This document shows, in pieces, positions 55,206 through 64,000 of a DNA stretch of 64,000 nucleotides (the stretch's first letter is position 1; each line of letters starts with the position of its first letter). Below the pieces are notes generated by a model that saw nothing but the letters and a program-made list of their open reading frames with translations, made no database searches and was not told the origin of the DNA. The translations under genes and the position numbers were made by a program. This stretch comes from Jeotgalibacillus soli. Its GTDB lineage: Bacteria > Bacillota > Bacilli > Bacillales > Jeotgalibacillaceae. The DNA is taken from the NCBI RefSeq assembly GCF_000829435.1, contig NZ_JXRP01000019.1, positions 124,001 through 188,000 of the forward strand, given 5' to 3'.

Positions 55206-56216
55206 CTATTTTACACGCAGAAGCAAATAGATAAAATAGGGGACGCTAATAATTGAAACAATAAGGCCTGCAGGTATTTCAATCTGAGCTAAAAGATTTT
55301 TGCCTAGTGTATCCGACAAAAGCAGGATCAGTGCACCGACAAGTGCTGCTGTTGGTAAAACAAAATGATGATCTGGTCCGACCATTCTTCGGGCTAAGTG
55401 TGGTGCAATTAATCCAAGAAAAGCAATCCCTCCACCTACTGATACCCCAATTCCTGCAAGTGCCACACCCGCAAATAGCATAATAAGCCGTTCCATATTC
55501 ACATTAAGACCTAAGCCCCTAGCAAGGTCATCATGTAAATTTAATATATTTAGTTGTTTCGCTTTAAACATAACAAATGGTACAAGAACGGCGAACCACG
55601 GCAGTACAGCTAAAACATACGGCCATTGTGCCGCCCAAAGATCTCCTGACAGCCATACAGTTGTTCTCATAAAATCCTGCGGCTCAAGCCTTAGCTGAAA
55701 GTAAATTAGCCCAGCACTAAGACCTGCATTGATGGCAATCCCAACTAAAATAAGACGCATGGATTGAAAGTCTCCTCGCCACGATAGCATGAGAATTAAA
55801 ACAGCCGTGATCATCGCGCCAGAAAAAGCGATGATTGGCATCAAAAAGATTCCAAAGGTCGGAAGATTAGTACTAAGAACATCAAAAAATGAAATATAAA
55901 TGACAACAGCAAGTCCTGCGCCTGAGTTAATTCCGAGTATTCCAGGATCCGCAAGATCATTACGTGTGATTGCCTGCAAAACCACACCTGAAAGCGCCAT
56001 TGCTATGCCTACTAATATGGCAAGCACAATAGCTGGAAGCCTAATTCTAAAAAGAACTAACTCAGATCTTTCTGTCCCTTGTCCCATTATTGTTTGAAAA
56101 ATCTCGTTTGGTGAAAGTGTAACTGTACCAAGATTGAAGCTAACTACTGCAATAACCATCATTAAAGAGAGCAAGCTTATAATTGTTACAAAAAATCGAT
56201 TGCGAAAAAAGTTCAT
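55206..56216 (-). CDS. iron-siderophore ABC transporter permease (FecCD), subunit 2
   Basis: A 336-residue FecCD/BtuC-fold permease with about nine to ten membrane segments. Signature segments are VVLQAITRNDLADPGILGINSGAG and the EAA-like coupling region GGGIAFLGLIAPHLARRMVG. It imports ferric siderophores with its heterodimer partner. Overlaps that gene by four bases (ATGA). Confidence 0.93.
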   Translation of the reverse strand: MNFFRNRFFVTIISLLSLMMVIAVVSFNLGTVTLSPNEIFQTIMGQGTERSELVLFRIRLPAIVLAILVGIAMALSGVVLQAITRNDLADPGILGINSGAGLAVVIYISFFDVLSTNLPTFGIFLMPIIAFSGAMITAVLILMLSWRGDFQSMRLILVGIAINAGLSAGLIYFQLRLEPQDFMRTTVWLSGDLWAAQWPYVLAVLPWFAVLVPFVMFKAKQLNILNLHDDLARGLGLNVNMERLIMLFAGVALAGIGVSVGGGIAFLGLIAPHLARRMVGPDHHFVLPTAALVGALILLLSDTLGKNLLAQIEIPAGLIVSIISVPYFIYLLLRVK

Positions 56217-57247
56217 TTCATGCTTCCGCCTTTTCGTTGGATTAAGTAAAGGAAAAATGGAACACCTAAAAGAGCTGTTACTACGCCTACAGGTGTTTCA
56301 AAAGGCGGGTTCATTAACTTGGAGCCCACATCCGCTAATACAAGCAATAAGCTCCCTAAAACGGTGCTAACTGGTATCATATATCTAAAATCGCCGCCAA
56401 CTAGCATTTTACTAATATGGGGAACAATCAATCCTACAAAGCTGATCGCACCAGCAACTGATACGGAAGAACCTGTTAACAAAAGAATGGTAATAATAGA
56501 GAGAAGCTGGACAATCTTTATACGTACACCAAGACTGCTTGCAACATCCTCCCCGAATCTGAGCAGCGTCAATGGGTGCAGCAAATAAATTAAAACAGGA
56601 ATCGCAATGGCTCCAAAAATTACCAGCAGTCTGGCATCATCCCATGTTGCAGTGGATAATGAACCCGCATACCAAAAGCTCATGTCCTTCGTCACGTCAA
56701 AATAAAGACTGATTGCGGTTGTTAAAGAAGTCAAAAACATGCCAATGGCCATACCGGCAAGTGTTAATTTAACTGGTGATGCGCCTCCTTTCACATAGGA
56801 AGCAAGCAAAACAATTAGTACCATTGCTATCGTGGCTCCAAGCATTGCAGCTGCTGTCGTCCCGAAAGTAGAAAGACCCGGAACTATAGCTAATGCTATG
56901 ACCAGAACAAAAGCTGCCCCGCTTGAAATCCCAAGCAGACCAGGCTCTGCAAGCGCATTTCTCGTAAGCCCTTGCATAATGGCACCTGATACAGCGAGGT
57001 AGCCTCCAATTAAGAGTGCAACAACCATTCTGGGCATACGAATATCCAATATAATTTGACTTGCCTGACCACTCTCTTCATTCGATAGTAGGACATCCAT
57101 CACTGTTTGGATGGAATAGTTTGTTGAACCGTACTGAAGAGATGAGATGGCAGCAGCCACGAGCAGCAGCAACCCACCCAATGTGATAACAATCGTTCTT
57201 CGTTTTATGTTTCTTGAAGCCATATAGTTTTTTTTAGGTCTTAACAT
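56213..57247 (-). CDS. iron-siderophore ABC transporter permease (FecCD), subunit 1
   Basis: A 344-residue FecCD permease: IMQGLTRNALAEPGLLGISSGAA, then VAGAISFVGLIVPHISKMLVGGD. GGGGGAT lies ahead of ATG 57247; an internal ATG at 57223 is another possible start. Divergent from the binding-protein gene. No ATPase gene follows the two permeases, so the complex must borrow an ATPase encoded elsewhere, as the YusV-type shared ATPase does in B. subtilis. Confidence 0.93.
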   Translation of the reverse strand: MLRPKKNYMASRNIKRRTIVITLGGLLLLVAAAISSLQYGSTNYSIQTVMDVLLSNEESGQASQIILDIRMPRMVVALLIGGYLAVSGAIMQGLTRNALAEPGLLGISSGAAFVLVIALAIVPGLSTFGTTAAAMLGATIAMVLIVLLASYVKGGASPVKLTLAGMAIGMFLTSLTTAISLYFDVTKDMSFWYAGSLSTATWDDARLLVIFGAIAIPVLIYLLHPLTLLRFGEDVASSLGVRIKIVQLLSIITILLLTGSSVSVAGAISFVGLIVPHISKMLVGGDFRYMIPVSTVLGSLLLVLADVGSKLMNPPFETPVGVVTALLGVPFFLYLIQRKGGSMK

Positions 57248-57399
57248 TTATCATAATCCCCCAAGGCTTTATTACTGTTCAATATGTATGATAGCCGAAG
57301 CAATTTACATACTAAGCATTATGCCACTTTTAAGTATTTTTAGTAAGTAAATGCGATTAAAAATGAAAATTTCGAAAAAACAACCATTGACACTTCAAA

Positions 57400-57414
57400 T
57401 GAAAATGATTATCA
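57400..57414. promoter_or_regulatory. Fur box over the binding-protein promoter
   Basis: TGAAAATGATTATCA matches TGATAATNATTATCA at 13 of 14 defined positions. It overlaps the -10 (TATCAT, 57410-57415) of a promoter with TTGACA at 57387-57392 and 17-base spacing. Fur with iron would block the polymerase. No equally good box is visible for the divergent permeases. Confidence 0.85.
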
Positions 57415-57456
57415 TTACCATTGTACTAGCAAATCATTCACGATGGAGGAATATTT

Positions 57457-58416
57457 ATGAAGTCTTTCAAAAAAAGTTTTCTTTTTGTCATTGTAGCATG
57501 TTCATTCATGTTGATTCTAGCAGCTTGTAGTGATACAGCGGAAGAATCTACTAACACTGAAGAACCACCCGCGCAGGAGGAAGTAACGGTAACAGACGCT
57601 ACTGGAGAAGTGACAATCCCAACGAATGCAGAGAGAATTATAGCTCCTTATATGGAAGATAGTCTTCTATCATTGGATATTACCCCTGCTGCACAGTGGT
57701 CGATCGGAACAACTGTTTTAAATTATTTACAAGAAGACCTGACGGATATACCAACGATTGAGTGGAACCTTCCACTTGAAATGACCATCGAAGCTGATCC
57801 AGATCTCCTTATTTTCCAATCTCAAGCCGGTATGGCAGAGGGTGCATCTGAGGAGTATGAGGCAATAGCCCCTACCTATGTCTTTAAAGACGAAGAAGGA
57901 ACTGACTGGCGGAAACAAATTGAAATAATCGGTACCCTGACCGGTAATGAAGAAAAGGCTGCGACCGTGCTGGCAGATTACGATACACATGCAGTCGAAG
58001 CCTCCGCTCAAGTGAATGAGCTTATTGGGGATGGAACTGCAGCTGTCATCTGGGTATTTGCAGACCAGTTCTATCTATTTGAAGAAAATCGTCACGCTGC
58101 AAACGTTTTATACAGTGACCTAGGAATCGCAGTTCCAGAATTCGTTAAAAACCTTGGTCCGGCACAACCTGCAGCTTGGAACCCGATCTCCCTTGAAGCA
58201 TTGGCAAACCTTGATGCAGATCACGTTTTCCTAGTGGCAAATGAAGGTGAACCAGGTGTTGAACGTCTCAATAATAGTACTGTATGGCAGGGACTTCCAG
58301 CTGCACAAAATGATCAGGTCTATGTAATTCCAGATACGGGTCATTGGACACTTACTGGAAATATTGCGAACAGACTGACCATTGATAAGGTGCTTGAAGC
58401 ATTGTCAAACGAATAA
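57457..58416 (+). CDS. iron-siderophore ABC transporter substrate-binding lipoprotein
   Basis: A 319-residue class III binding protein. The signal peptide ends in a lipobox (LILAAC, Cys about residue 23), followed by a Thr/Glu/Pro-rich linker and the two-lobed TroA/FhuD-like domain (VTDATGEVTIPTNAERIIAPYMEDSLLSLDITPAAQW). Exported and lipid-anchored, it captures ferric siderophores for the FecCD permeases. The exact siderophore cannot be told; the lack of strong YfiY/FeuA/FhuD hallmarks prevents a name. Confidence 0.92.
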   Translation: MKSFKKSFLFVIVACSFMLILAACSDTAEESTNTEEPPAQEEVTVTDATGEVTIPTNAERIIAPYMEDSLLSLDITPAAQWSIGTTVLNYLQEDLTDIPTIEWNLPLEMTIEADPDLLIFQSQAGMAEGASEEYEAIAPTYVFKDEEGTDWRKQIEIIGTLTGNEEKAATVLADYDTHAVEASAQVNELIGDGTAAVIWVFADQFYLFEENRHAANVLYSDLGIAVPEFVKNLGPAQPAAWNPISLEALANLDADHVFLVANEGEPGVERLNNSTVWQGLPAAQNDQVYVIPDTGHWTLTGNIANRLTIDKVLEALSNE

Positions 58417-58454
58417 GAATAACAAATTTCACACTATCGTCTTTATTTAAATAA

Positions 58455-58501
58455 AAATCTGCCAGACATCATTGATTGGTTTCATGATGTCTGGCAGATT
58501 T
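58455..58501. terminator. bidirectional terminator
   Basis: Perfect 18-bp stem (58455-58472 with 58484-58501) between the binding-protein gene and the convergent 88-residue gene, with T runs on both sides. Confidence 0.93.
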
Positions 58502-58502
58502 T

Positions 58503-58769
58503 TTACTTTTCAATCTTATTTAATCCATCTTTACTCATTGATCCGCTTATATACTCTTGGAGTCGGCTGTTTCTTTCTTTCTGTTCTTCTTTAGAAACCA
58601 GGTCATATTTTTTAAAAAGATGAAACAATTCATTTAGTATTTGCTGTGAATGCTTGCTCTCAAGTTCCTTCTTCAATTCCTTGAACAAAGGCTCCGGTAT
58701 AAATGCTTGTTGGCTATTAAGCTTTTGAATAACATCTTCCTGAGAATGATCGATCACACATTGTCCCAT
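58503..58769 (-). CDS. uncharacterised helical protein
   Basis: An 88-residue charged, helical protein (MGQCVIDHSQEDVIQKLNSQQ, FIPEPLFKELKKELESKH, LFHLFKKYDLVSKEEQKERNSRLQEYI). AGGAGGGG precedes the ATG, so expression is likely. No family recognised. The 280 bases beyond it (58770-59001) hold no convincing gene. Confidence 0.7.
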   Translation of the reverse strand: MGQCVIDHSQEDVIQKLNSQQAFIPEPLFKELKKELESKHSQQILNELFHLFKKYDLVSKEEQKERNSRLQEYISGSMSKDGLNKIEK

Positions 58770-59001
58770 TTTATCCCCTCCTGCAGTACTAAGTTACTAT
58801 TATATGCATGCTATTTTTTATCATAAAGACATGTTTAATTTTCTATTCATGCCGAATATTTTTATGGGCACGTTTAATATCTCTCTATACACCTTGATAA
58901 CTGATAAGTCTTCAGCAGCAATTGGATTAGAAGGAAGCCTATCATACGATGTTAATAATTGTATCATATTCTCTACGCTACTCTATAAGAAAAATTAGTT
59001 C

Positions 59002-59045
59002 AGGCTCTCTCATGGTCAGTAAATGATGCGACTTTGAGAGAGCCT
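59002..59045 (-). terminator. rnz terminator
   Basis: AGGCTCTCTCA / TGAGAGAGCCT arms directly after the rnz stop. Confidence 0.78.
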
Positions 59046-59049
59046 ATCG

Positions 59050-59979
59050 TTATTCGATTTTTTTATGATGCACACTCAATTCGAGCAGGTCATGGGCCAT
59101 ATGGCTGTTTGGAAATAATGCTTGTGCCTCGCGCTCAAGCCGCTCTGCATCTTCCAATGTATATCTTGAACTAATATGAGTAAGCCAAAGTTCACCAACA
59201 TTTGCATTTTTTGCGACAGTAGCTGCCTGTGCAGTTGTGGAATGAAAATATTGAGAAGCCATTACTTCGCTAGCTGCATCAAAGGTTGCTTCATGAATCA
59301 GCAAGTCTGCGTTATTAGCCAGTGATAAGGCTGATTTGCACATTCTTGTATCACCTAAAATGGTAACAACAAGCCCTTTTTTATCAGGACCTACAAATTC
59401 TTCTCCTGACAGTTCCTCTCCCTGCCAAAGCACCTTCTCTTTAGTTTTAAGCTGCTGATACAATGGACCAGGAGGAACACCGATTGCACGAAGTTTTTCT
59501 ACCTGCAGCTCACCAGGACGGTCCTTTTCAATCACGCGATAGCCAAATGACGGAATTCCATGATCAAGCTGACCTATTATTATCTGATATTCATCCTCAT
59601 CAATAACCATTCCGTCCTCTATCTCCACGACACTTAACGGATATTTCAGATGAGTGGCGCTAATGGATAGCGCAGCTGAGACAAATTCTTCAGTCCCTTT
59701 AGGTCCATAGACGATCAGCGGTTCAGTGCCCCCCTGAAATGACCTGCTCCCTAAAAACCCTGGCAAGCCATACAGGTGATCGCCATGAAGATGAGTGATA
59801 AAAATTTTTTCAATTCTTCTTGGCTTAATTGACGTGTGGAGAATTTGATGCTGAGTTGCCTCTCCACAATCAAATAGCCAAATAGAACCTCGTTTATTAA
59901 ATAATTTTAAGGCGATAGATGTCACATTTCGCTGTTTTGCCGGGACACCCGCACCTGTTCCTAAAAATTGTATCTCCAT
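59050..59979 (-). CDS. rnz: ribonuclease Z
   Basis: Endonuclease that removes 3' trailers from tRNA precursors lacking encoded CCA. The metallo-beta-lactamase fold has [19 protein letters not shown] as metal site and the exosite [11 protein letters not shown] that grips tRNA, then LGDTRMC and [21 protein letters not shown] 59979 has GGAGGTG upstream (309 residues). Divergent from zwf, as in B. subtilis. Confidence 0.96.
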   Translation of the reverse strand: MEIQFLGTGAGVPAKQRNVTSIALKLFNKRGSIWLFDCGEATQHQILHTSIKPRRIEKIFITHLHGDHLYGLPGFLGSRSFQGGTEPLIVYGPKGTEEFVSAALSISATHLKYPLSVVEIEDGMVIDEDEYQIIIGQLDHGIPSFGYRVIEKDRPGELQVEKLRAIGVPPGPLYQQLKTKEKVLWQGEELSGEEFVGPDKKGLVVTILGDTRMCKSALSLANNADLLIHEATFDAASEVMASQYFHSTTAQAATVAKNANVGELWLTHISSRYTLEDAERLEREAQALFPNSHMAHDLLELSVHHKKIE

Positions 59980-60020
59980 CGATACAGCACCTCCAATCAT
60001 CCGTTCACCATCTTACCATA

Positions 60021-60056
60021 ACGTATCCTTGCCAAGGGTTCAACACAAGGATACGT
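60021..60056. promoter_or_regulatory. inverted repeat upstream of rnz
   Basis: ACGTATCCTTG / CAAGGATACGT, an 11-bp perfect inverted repeat with a 14-base loop, 42-77 bases before the rnz start. An operator or leader hairpin; the sequence cannot decide. Confidence 0.4.
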
Positions 60057-60237
60057 CTAAAAAAAATGATCTTTATTGTGATGAACCCTACTATCATCTA
60101 GTTTGGATAATTATACTAATACCTTTTTCTTTTTTGAACATAAGCTTCTCCTTTTTTACAATAAATGATAAAAACCACTTGATTTTAGGTTAAATTATCG
60201 ATTTTTTAATTTTCTTTTAATAAGGTTGTTGCATAAG

Positions 60238-60261
60238 AGTTGCATAACATACAATGCAACT
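60238..60261. promoter_or_regulatory. inverted repeat in the zwf leader
   Basis: AGTTGCAT-N8-ATGCAACT, with extra half-sites GTTGCAT at 60228-60234 and TTGCAT/TTATGCA nearby. Clustered half-sites suggest a regulator binding site about 90 bases before zwf. Confidence 0.5.
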
Positions 60262-60348
60262 ATACAATTTAACTATTGCATCGACAGGTTATGCATTTTT
60301 CTGCTAACCTGCCAAAGCTTGAAATATCATAAAAGTGAGGTCTTAATC

Positions 60349-61854
60349 GTGAAACAAGAAAACACACCCCCAACATTGATCATGATATTTGGCGCAACGG
60401 GAGACCTTGCTAAACGTAAACTCTTTCCTTCCCTTTATCAGCTATTTTTGAAAGGAAGCCTGTCCCGCCGTTTTGCATTATTAGGTGTGGGCCGCAGAGA
60501 GTGGACCAACGATCAGTTTAAAGAACATGTTCGTGATTCATTAAAAGCATCCGGACATTCTCAGGAACAGGTTGAATCGTTTATCGAGCACTGTGTCTAT
60601 CAGTCTCACGATGTGTCAGATTCTAATTCATACATACAGTTGAAAGAACTGGCAAATGAGCTTGATCATAAATTCGATTTAGAGGGCAATCGAATCTTCT
60701 ATCTTGCGATGGCTCCAGAATTTTTCGGGACCATTACAGATCATTTAAAACTAGACGGCTTGACAGATACAAATGGTTTTACGCGTCTTGTGATTGAAAA
60801 ACCATTTGGTCACGATTTGCGCTCTGCATCAAAGCTTAATGAACAAATACGTGAATCATTTTCTGAAGATGAGATTTATCGTATTGACCACTATCTAGGG
60901 AAAGAAATGGTTCAAAATATCGAAGTTATTCGCTTTGCTAATGCATTATTTGAACCGTTATGGAATAACAGATTTATTTCGAACATCCAAATTACTTCTT
61001 CAGAAACACTAGGTGTTGAAGAGCGTGGACGCTATTACGAAAAAAGCGGTGCTCTTCGTGACATGGTACAAAACCATATGCTTCAAATGGTTGCGCTGCT
61101 AGCAATGGAGCCGCCAATCAACCTTAGTACGGATGAGATCCGCAGTGAGAAAGTTCGTGCATTTCGTTCCATGCGCCCGATTGAAGGCGAAGAGGTAGAC
61201 AAGTATTTTGTGCGCGGACAGTATGGTGCAGGGGAAATTAATGGTGAAGCAGTAAATGGCTATCGTGACGGTGATAATGTTGATGATCACTCGAACACCG
61301 AGACCTTTGTTTCAGGGAAAATAATGTTCGATAATTTCCGCTGGGCAGGGGTTCCATTCTATATCCGAACTGGAAAACGTATGAGTGTTAAATCAACAAA
61401 AATTGTTGTCCAGTTTAAAGATATTCCAATGAACCTTTACTACAATAAAGAACATTCCCTTGATCCAAACCTTCTCGTGATCCATATACAGCCTGATGAG
61501 GGTATAACGTTGCATTTAAATGCTAAGAAAACAAATCAAGGTGTAAACACAACTCCGGTTCAGCTTAGCTATTCTGCCAGCAGTATCGACGGAATCAACA
61601 CACCTGAAGCCTATGAAAAGCTGTTATACGATTGCATTCTAGGCGATGCCACAAACTTTACGCATTGGGATGAGGTCAAGCTATCCTGGAGCTTTGTTGA
61701 CAAAATCTCAGATTACTGGGAAGCTGTTCGCGAATCTTCCTTCCCTAATTACCAGTCTGGTACTATGGGACCTGAAAAAAGTGATGAGCTTCTCGCAGAA
61801 GAAGGTTTTCAGTGGTGGGCAATCGGAGAAATTGACGGTAATAAAGAATCATAA
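60349..61854 (+). CDS. zwf: glucose-6-phosphate 1-dehydrogenase
   Basis: NADP-dependent entry enzyme of the oxidative pentose phosphate pathway. Of 501 residues, motifs are IFGATGDLAKRKLFPSLY (dinucleotide binding), RLVIEKPFGHD and RIDHYLGKE (substrate Lys and catalytic His). I start at GTG 60349 after GTGAGGT, since the upstream extension back to 60226 runs through leader repeats and is unlike any Zwf. Convergent with gndA. Confidence 0.95.
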   Translation: MKQENTPPTLIMIFGATGDLAKRKLFPSLYQLFLKGSLSRRFALLGVGRREWTNDQFKEHVRDSLKASGHSQEQVESFIEHCVYQSHDVSDSNSYIQLKELANELDHKFDLEGNRIFYLAMAPEFFGTITDHLKLDGLTDTNGFTRLVIEKPFGHDLRSASKLNEQIRESFSEDEIYRIDHYLGKEMVQNIEVIRFANALFEPLWNNRFISNIQITSSETLGVEERGRYYEKSGALRDMVQNHMLQMVALLAMEPPINLSTDEIRSEKVRAFRSMRPIEGEEVDKYFVRGQYGAGEINGEAVNGYRDGDNVDDHSNTETFVSGKIMFDNFRWAGVPFYIRTGKRMSVKSTKIVVQFKDIPMNLYYNKEHSLDPNLLVIHIQPDEGITLHLNAKKTNQGVNTTPVQLSYSASSIDGINTPEAYEKLLYDCILGDATNFTHWDEVKLSWSFVDKISDYWEAVRESSFPNYQSGTMGPEKSDELLAEEGFQWWAIGEIDGNKES

Positions 61855-62014
61855 AATAGGATTCTTTTTGGATTTCTTCCCATCTATATTTTATTTTTCA
61901 TTTACCCAATAATAGGATATTCATGAGTTGTAAAACATTCCTATTATATAGGCAAAGCTAACAGTTAAAACGTAAAGGCTTCTAAACTATCGCCATTACA
62001 CCTACACCCATAGT

Positions 62015-62051
62015 AAAAAGAGCCTGTCCACAATTGGACAAGGCTCTTTTG
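62015..62051. terminator. zwf/gndA terminator
   Basis: AAAAAGAGCC / GGCTCTTTT with an inner TGTCC/GGACA stem between the convergent genes. Confidence 0.88.
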
Positions 62052-62058
62052 TACTTTA

Positions 62059-63471
62059 TTAGTCTTCTAACCACTCTGTGTGGAATGTTCCATCTTTATC
62101 AACGCGCTGATATGTGTGAGCGCCAAAGTAATCACGCTGAGCCTGAATAAGATTGGCCGGAAGCGTTTCTGTACGATAGCTGTCATAATAAGAAAGTGCC
62201 GTAGAGAAGCCAGGAACCGGTACACCATTTTTCACTGCGATTGAAATGACTTCACGAAGTGCAGCCTGGTAGGATTCAACAATTTCTTTAAAATATTCGT
62301 CTAGCATTAGGTTTAATAATCCTGGATCACGATCATATGCTTCTTTAATCTTTTGCAGGAACTGGGCTCGAATGATACAACCGCCGCGGAAAATCATGGC
62401 GATATCCCCGTACTGCAAATTCCAGTCATATTCTTCTGACGCAGCTCTCATTTGAGCAAAGCCTTGTGCATAAGAAGCAATTTTAGACATGTAAAGCGCA
62501 CGACGAATCGCTTCAATAACCTCTTCTTTACTTCCTTCGGGCAAAACAGGTGCTGGGCCGCTTAATACTTTGCTTGCCTTCACACGCTCCTCTTTCAATG
62601 AAGAAATGAATCGTGCAAAAACTGATTCTGTAATAATCGGAAGTGGTGTTCCAAGGTCAAGCGCACTTTGGCTTGTCCATTTTCCCGTTCCTTTTTGCCC
62701 TGCTTTATCAAGGATTACATCCACCATCGGTTTCCCAGTTTCCGCATCTTTCTTTTTGAAAATATCAGCTGTAATTTCAATCAAATAGCTATCAAGCTCT
62801 CCTTTATTCCATTCAGCAAATACTTCATGCAATTCATCTGCAGAAAGGTTCAACACATTTTTCATTAAGAAATAGGATTCAGCAATCAGCTGCATATCGG
62901 CATACTCGATGCCATTGTGCACCATTTTTACATAGTGGCCCGCTCCATCTGGACCGATATAAATACTGCATGCATCACCGTTCACTTTAGCAGAGATCGC
63001 TTCAAAAATCGGGGCAACTAGCTCGTACGCTTCTTTTTGACCTCCTGGCATAATGGAAGGACCTGTTAGCGCTCCTTCTTCTCCGCCTGAAACGCCAGTA
63101 CCGATGAAATGAATACCGTGTTCGCTTAGCTCTTTATTACGGCGGATCGTATCTTTATAGTAAGTATTGCCGCCATCTATTAAAATATCTCCTTTATCAA
63201 GTAAAGGCAGAAGGCTGTTAATTGTAGCATCTGTTGCAGCACCAGCTTGCACCATCAGCATAATTTTACGCGGGGATTCAAGAGAGGATACAAACTCCTC
63301 AACGCTGTATGTACCTACAATTTGTTTTCCCACGGATTCCTTTAGCATGTCGTCCACTTTTTCTGATGAACGATTATAAACAGATACCGTATATCCTCTG
63401 CTTTCGATATTCCATGCAAGGTTTTTCCCCATAACGGCGAGGCCTACAACCCCAATTTGCTGTTTTGACAT
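62059..63471 (-). CDS. gndA: 6-phosphogluconate dehydrogenase, NADP-dependent
   Basis: Oxidative decarboxylation of 6-phosphogluconate to ribulose-5-phosphate, the third pentose phosphate step. The 470-residue protein has the nucleotide motif [21 protein letters not shown] with NRSSEK, which favours [36 protein letters not shown] and the C-terminal [15 protein letters not shown] are intact. Paired with zwf. Confidence 0.96.
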   Translation of the reverse strand: MSKQQIGVVGLAVMGKNLAWNIESRGYTVSVYNRSSEKVDDMLKESVGKQIVGTYSVEEFVSSLESPRKIMLMVQAGAATDATINSLLPLLDKGDILIDGGNTYYKDTIRRNKELSEHGIHFIGTGVSGGEEGALTGPSIMPGGQKEAYELVAPIFEAISAKVNGDACSIYIGPDGAGHYVKMVHNGIEYADMQLIAESYFLMKNVLNLSADELHEVFAEWNKGELDSYLIEITADIFKKKDAETGKPMVDVILDKAGQKGTGKWTSQSALDLGTPLPIITESVFARFISSLKEERVKASKVLSGPAPVLPEGSKEEVIEAIRRALYMSKIASYAQGFAQMRAASEEYDWNLQYGDIAMIFRGGCIIRAQFLQKIKEAYDRDPGLLNLMLDEYFKEIVESYQAALREVISIAVKNGVPVPGFSTALSYYDSYRTETLPANLIQAQRDYFGAHTYQRVDKDGTFHTEWLED

Positions 63472-63585
63472 TGTCTAACGTCCTTTCCATCACTAAATTC
63501 ACTTGCTCATCACAATGAGCTTATATTTATACATTCCTATTGTATCATTAAATGGGCAAAACGCGAAAAAAATGCTCATTCTTGC

Positions 63586-64000
63586 TCATTCATGGTCACG
63601 AAAAAAATCTTTGCTGAAGCTCGTTTCGGCTGATGGCTTCATCTGTTCATTTTTCCCGCTCACTCCTCGCTTTAACTTTCCGGACCCATACCTCTTTTCA
63701 ATTTGATCAAGCACTTTATCAATTGGTTCACGTTTTATTTCTTCTTCATAATTAAATAAATCAAGCTGTTTTACAACCTGCCGCTTATCTACCAGGTCTT
63801 GAACTGTAACGCCTAATAATCGTATCGGTGTACCATCCCAATTTGCTAAAAAAAGAGTTTTCGCCGTTTCATATATTTCTTCAGAACGATCAATTGGAAT
63901 CTTCACCGTACAGCTTCTCGTGATCGTTTTACGATCCTTAAAGCGGATCATCACCGATACACCATATCCAAGCATTGATTTCGCCTTTAATCGTCTGCTT
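63586..64000 (-). CDS. polY1: DNA polymerase IV PolY1 (partial, C-terminal part)
   Basis: The frame runs in from the window end, so the catalytic palm is missing. What is present is the little-finger domain (VSVMIRFKDRKTITRSC, WDGTPIRLLGVTVQDL) and the beta-clamp motif QLDLF, followed by a DKVLDQIEKRYGSGKLKRG segment. The placement beside gndA matches B. subtilis yqjH. It would do translesion synthesis. It is the second Y-family polymerase in the window. Confidence 0.9.
   Translation of the reverse strand, partial: SRRLKAKSMLGYGVSVMIRFKDRKTITRSCTVKIPIDRSEEIYETAKTLFLANWDGTPIRLLGVTVQDLVDKRQVVKQLDLFNYEEEIKREPIDKVLDQIEKRYGSGKLKRGVSGKNEQMKPSAETSFSKDFFRDHE

Noticed and set aside
58804-58998. 64-residue plus-strand ORF
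   Set aside because: No Shine-Dalgarno, odd composition, and it lies in an AT-rich gap between terminators.
60226-60348. N-terminal extension of zwf
   Set aside because: It translates leader repeats; GTG 60349 has the better Shine-Dalgarno and matches the family start.

Overview
The window is a chromosomal stretch of a low-GC, endospore-forming Bacillaceae bacterium. The evidence is gene content and order: ypbB-fer, rsiX-sigX-resEDCBA-rluB, scpAB-ypuI-dacB-spmAB-ypuF, ribT, lysA, spoVAF-AB-AA-sigF-spoIIAB-AA-dacF, pdp-deoB-xerD-fur-spoIIM-nudF, yqkF-yqkE-yqkD-yqkB, yqjX-yqjW-yqzH-yqjQ-yqjP-proI and rnz-zwf-gndA-polY1. This is, with breaks, the order remembered for Bacillus subtilis. Comparisons with B. 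subtilis are from memory, not from a search. Many genes start at TTG or GTG behind strong Shine-Dalgarno sequences, so several start sites are placed inside the longest ORF.

Region by region: 1-10 kb holds a ferredoxin, the ECF sigma X/anti-sigma pair and the Res cytochrome c maturation and redox-signalling operon. 10-16 kb holds condensin subunits and sporulation genes, inverted relative to B. subtilis and flanked by an internally deleted IS3-like element and an orphan ribT. 16-23 kb holds lysA, a reduced spoVA operon and the spoIIA forespore sigma F operon, with recognisable sigma H and sigma F promoters. 23.9-25.2 kb is a decayed IS3-family insertion. 25-30 kb covers nucleoside catabolism, XerD, Fur and SpoIIM. 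30-43 kb is core yqk/yqj genes interrupted by a ketone-body/leucine-catabolism cluster (thiolase, scoAB, HMG-CoA lyase) with a CcpA-like operator, and includes an SOS-controlled Y-family polymerase and a proline T-box before proI. 43-58.8 kb is accessory: a glycosyltransferase; a SAM-I riboswitch upstream of an unrecognised small protein; a 68-residue protein that is 40 % methionine; an Spx paralogue; a four-gene operon of two M20 amidohydrolases with two membrane proteins; a YisP-like terpenoid enzyme; a GTPase; an orphan transporter; and a Fur-controlled siderophore uptake set without an ATPase. 59-64 kb returns to core genes: RNase Z, the oxidative pentose phosphate enzymes and a second Y-family polymerase that runs off the window.

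The best candidate for something undescribed lies at 44.7-46.1 kb. A textbook SAM riboswitch drives an unknown 106-residue protein. A Met-rich protein faces it across a shared terminator, and an Spx-type thiol-stress regulator follows. This suggests, as inference only, a methionine-status or oxidant-buffering module. The twin operator-like palindromes upstream of the M20 operon, the loss of spoVAC-AD-AE from the spoVA locus, and two families of dispersed intergenic repeats also merit a second look.
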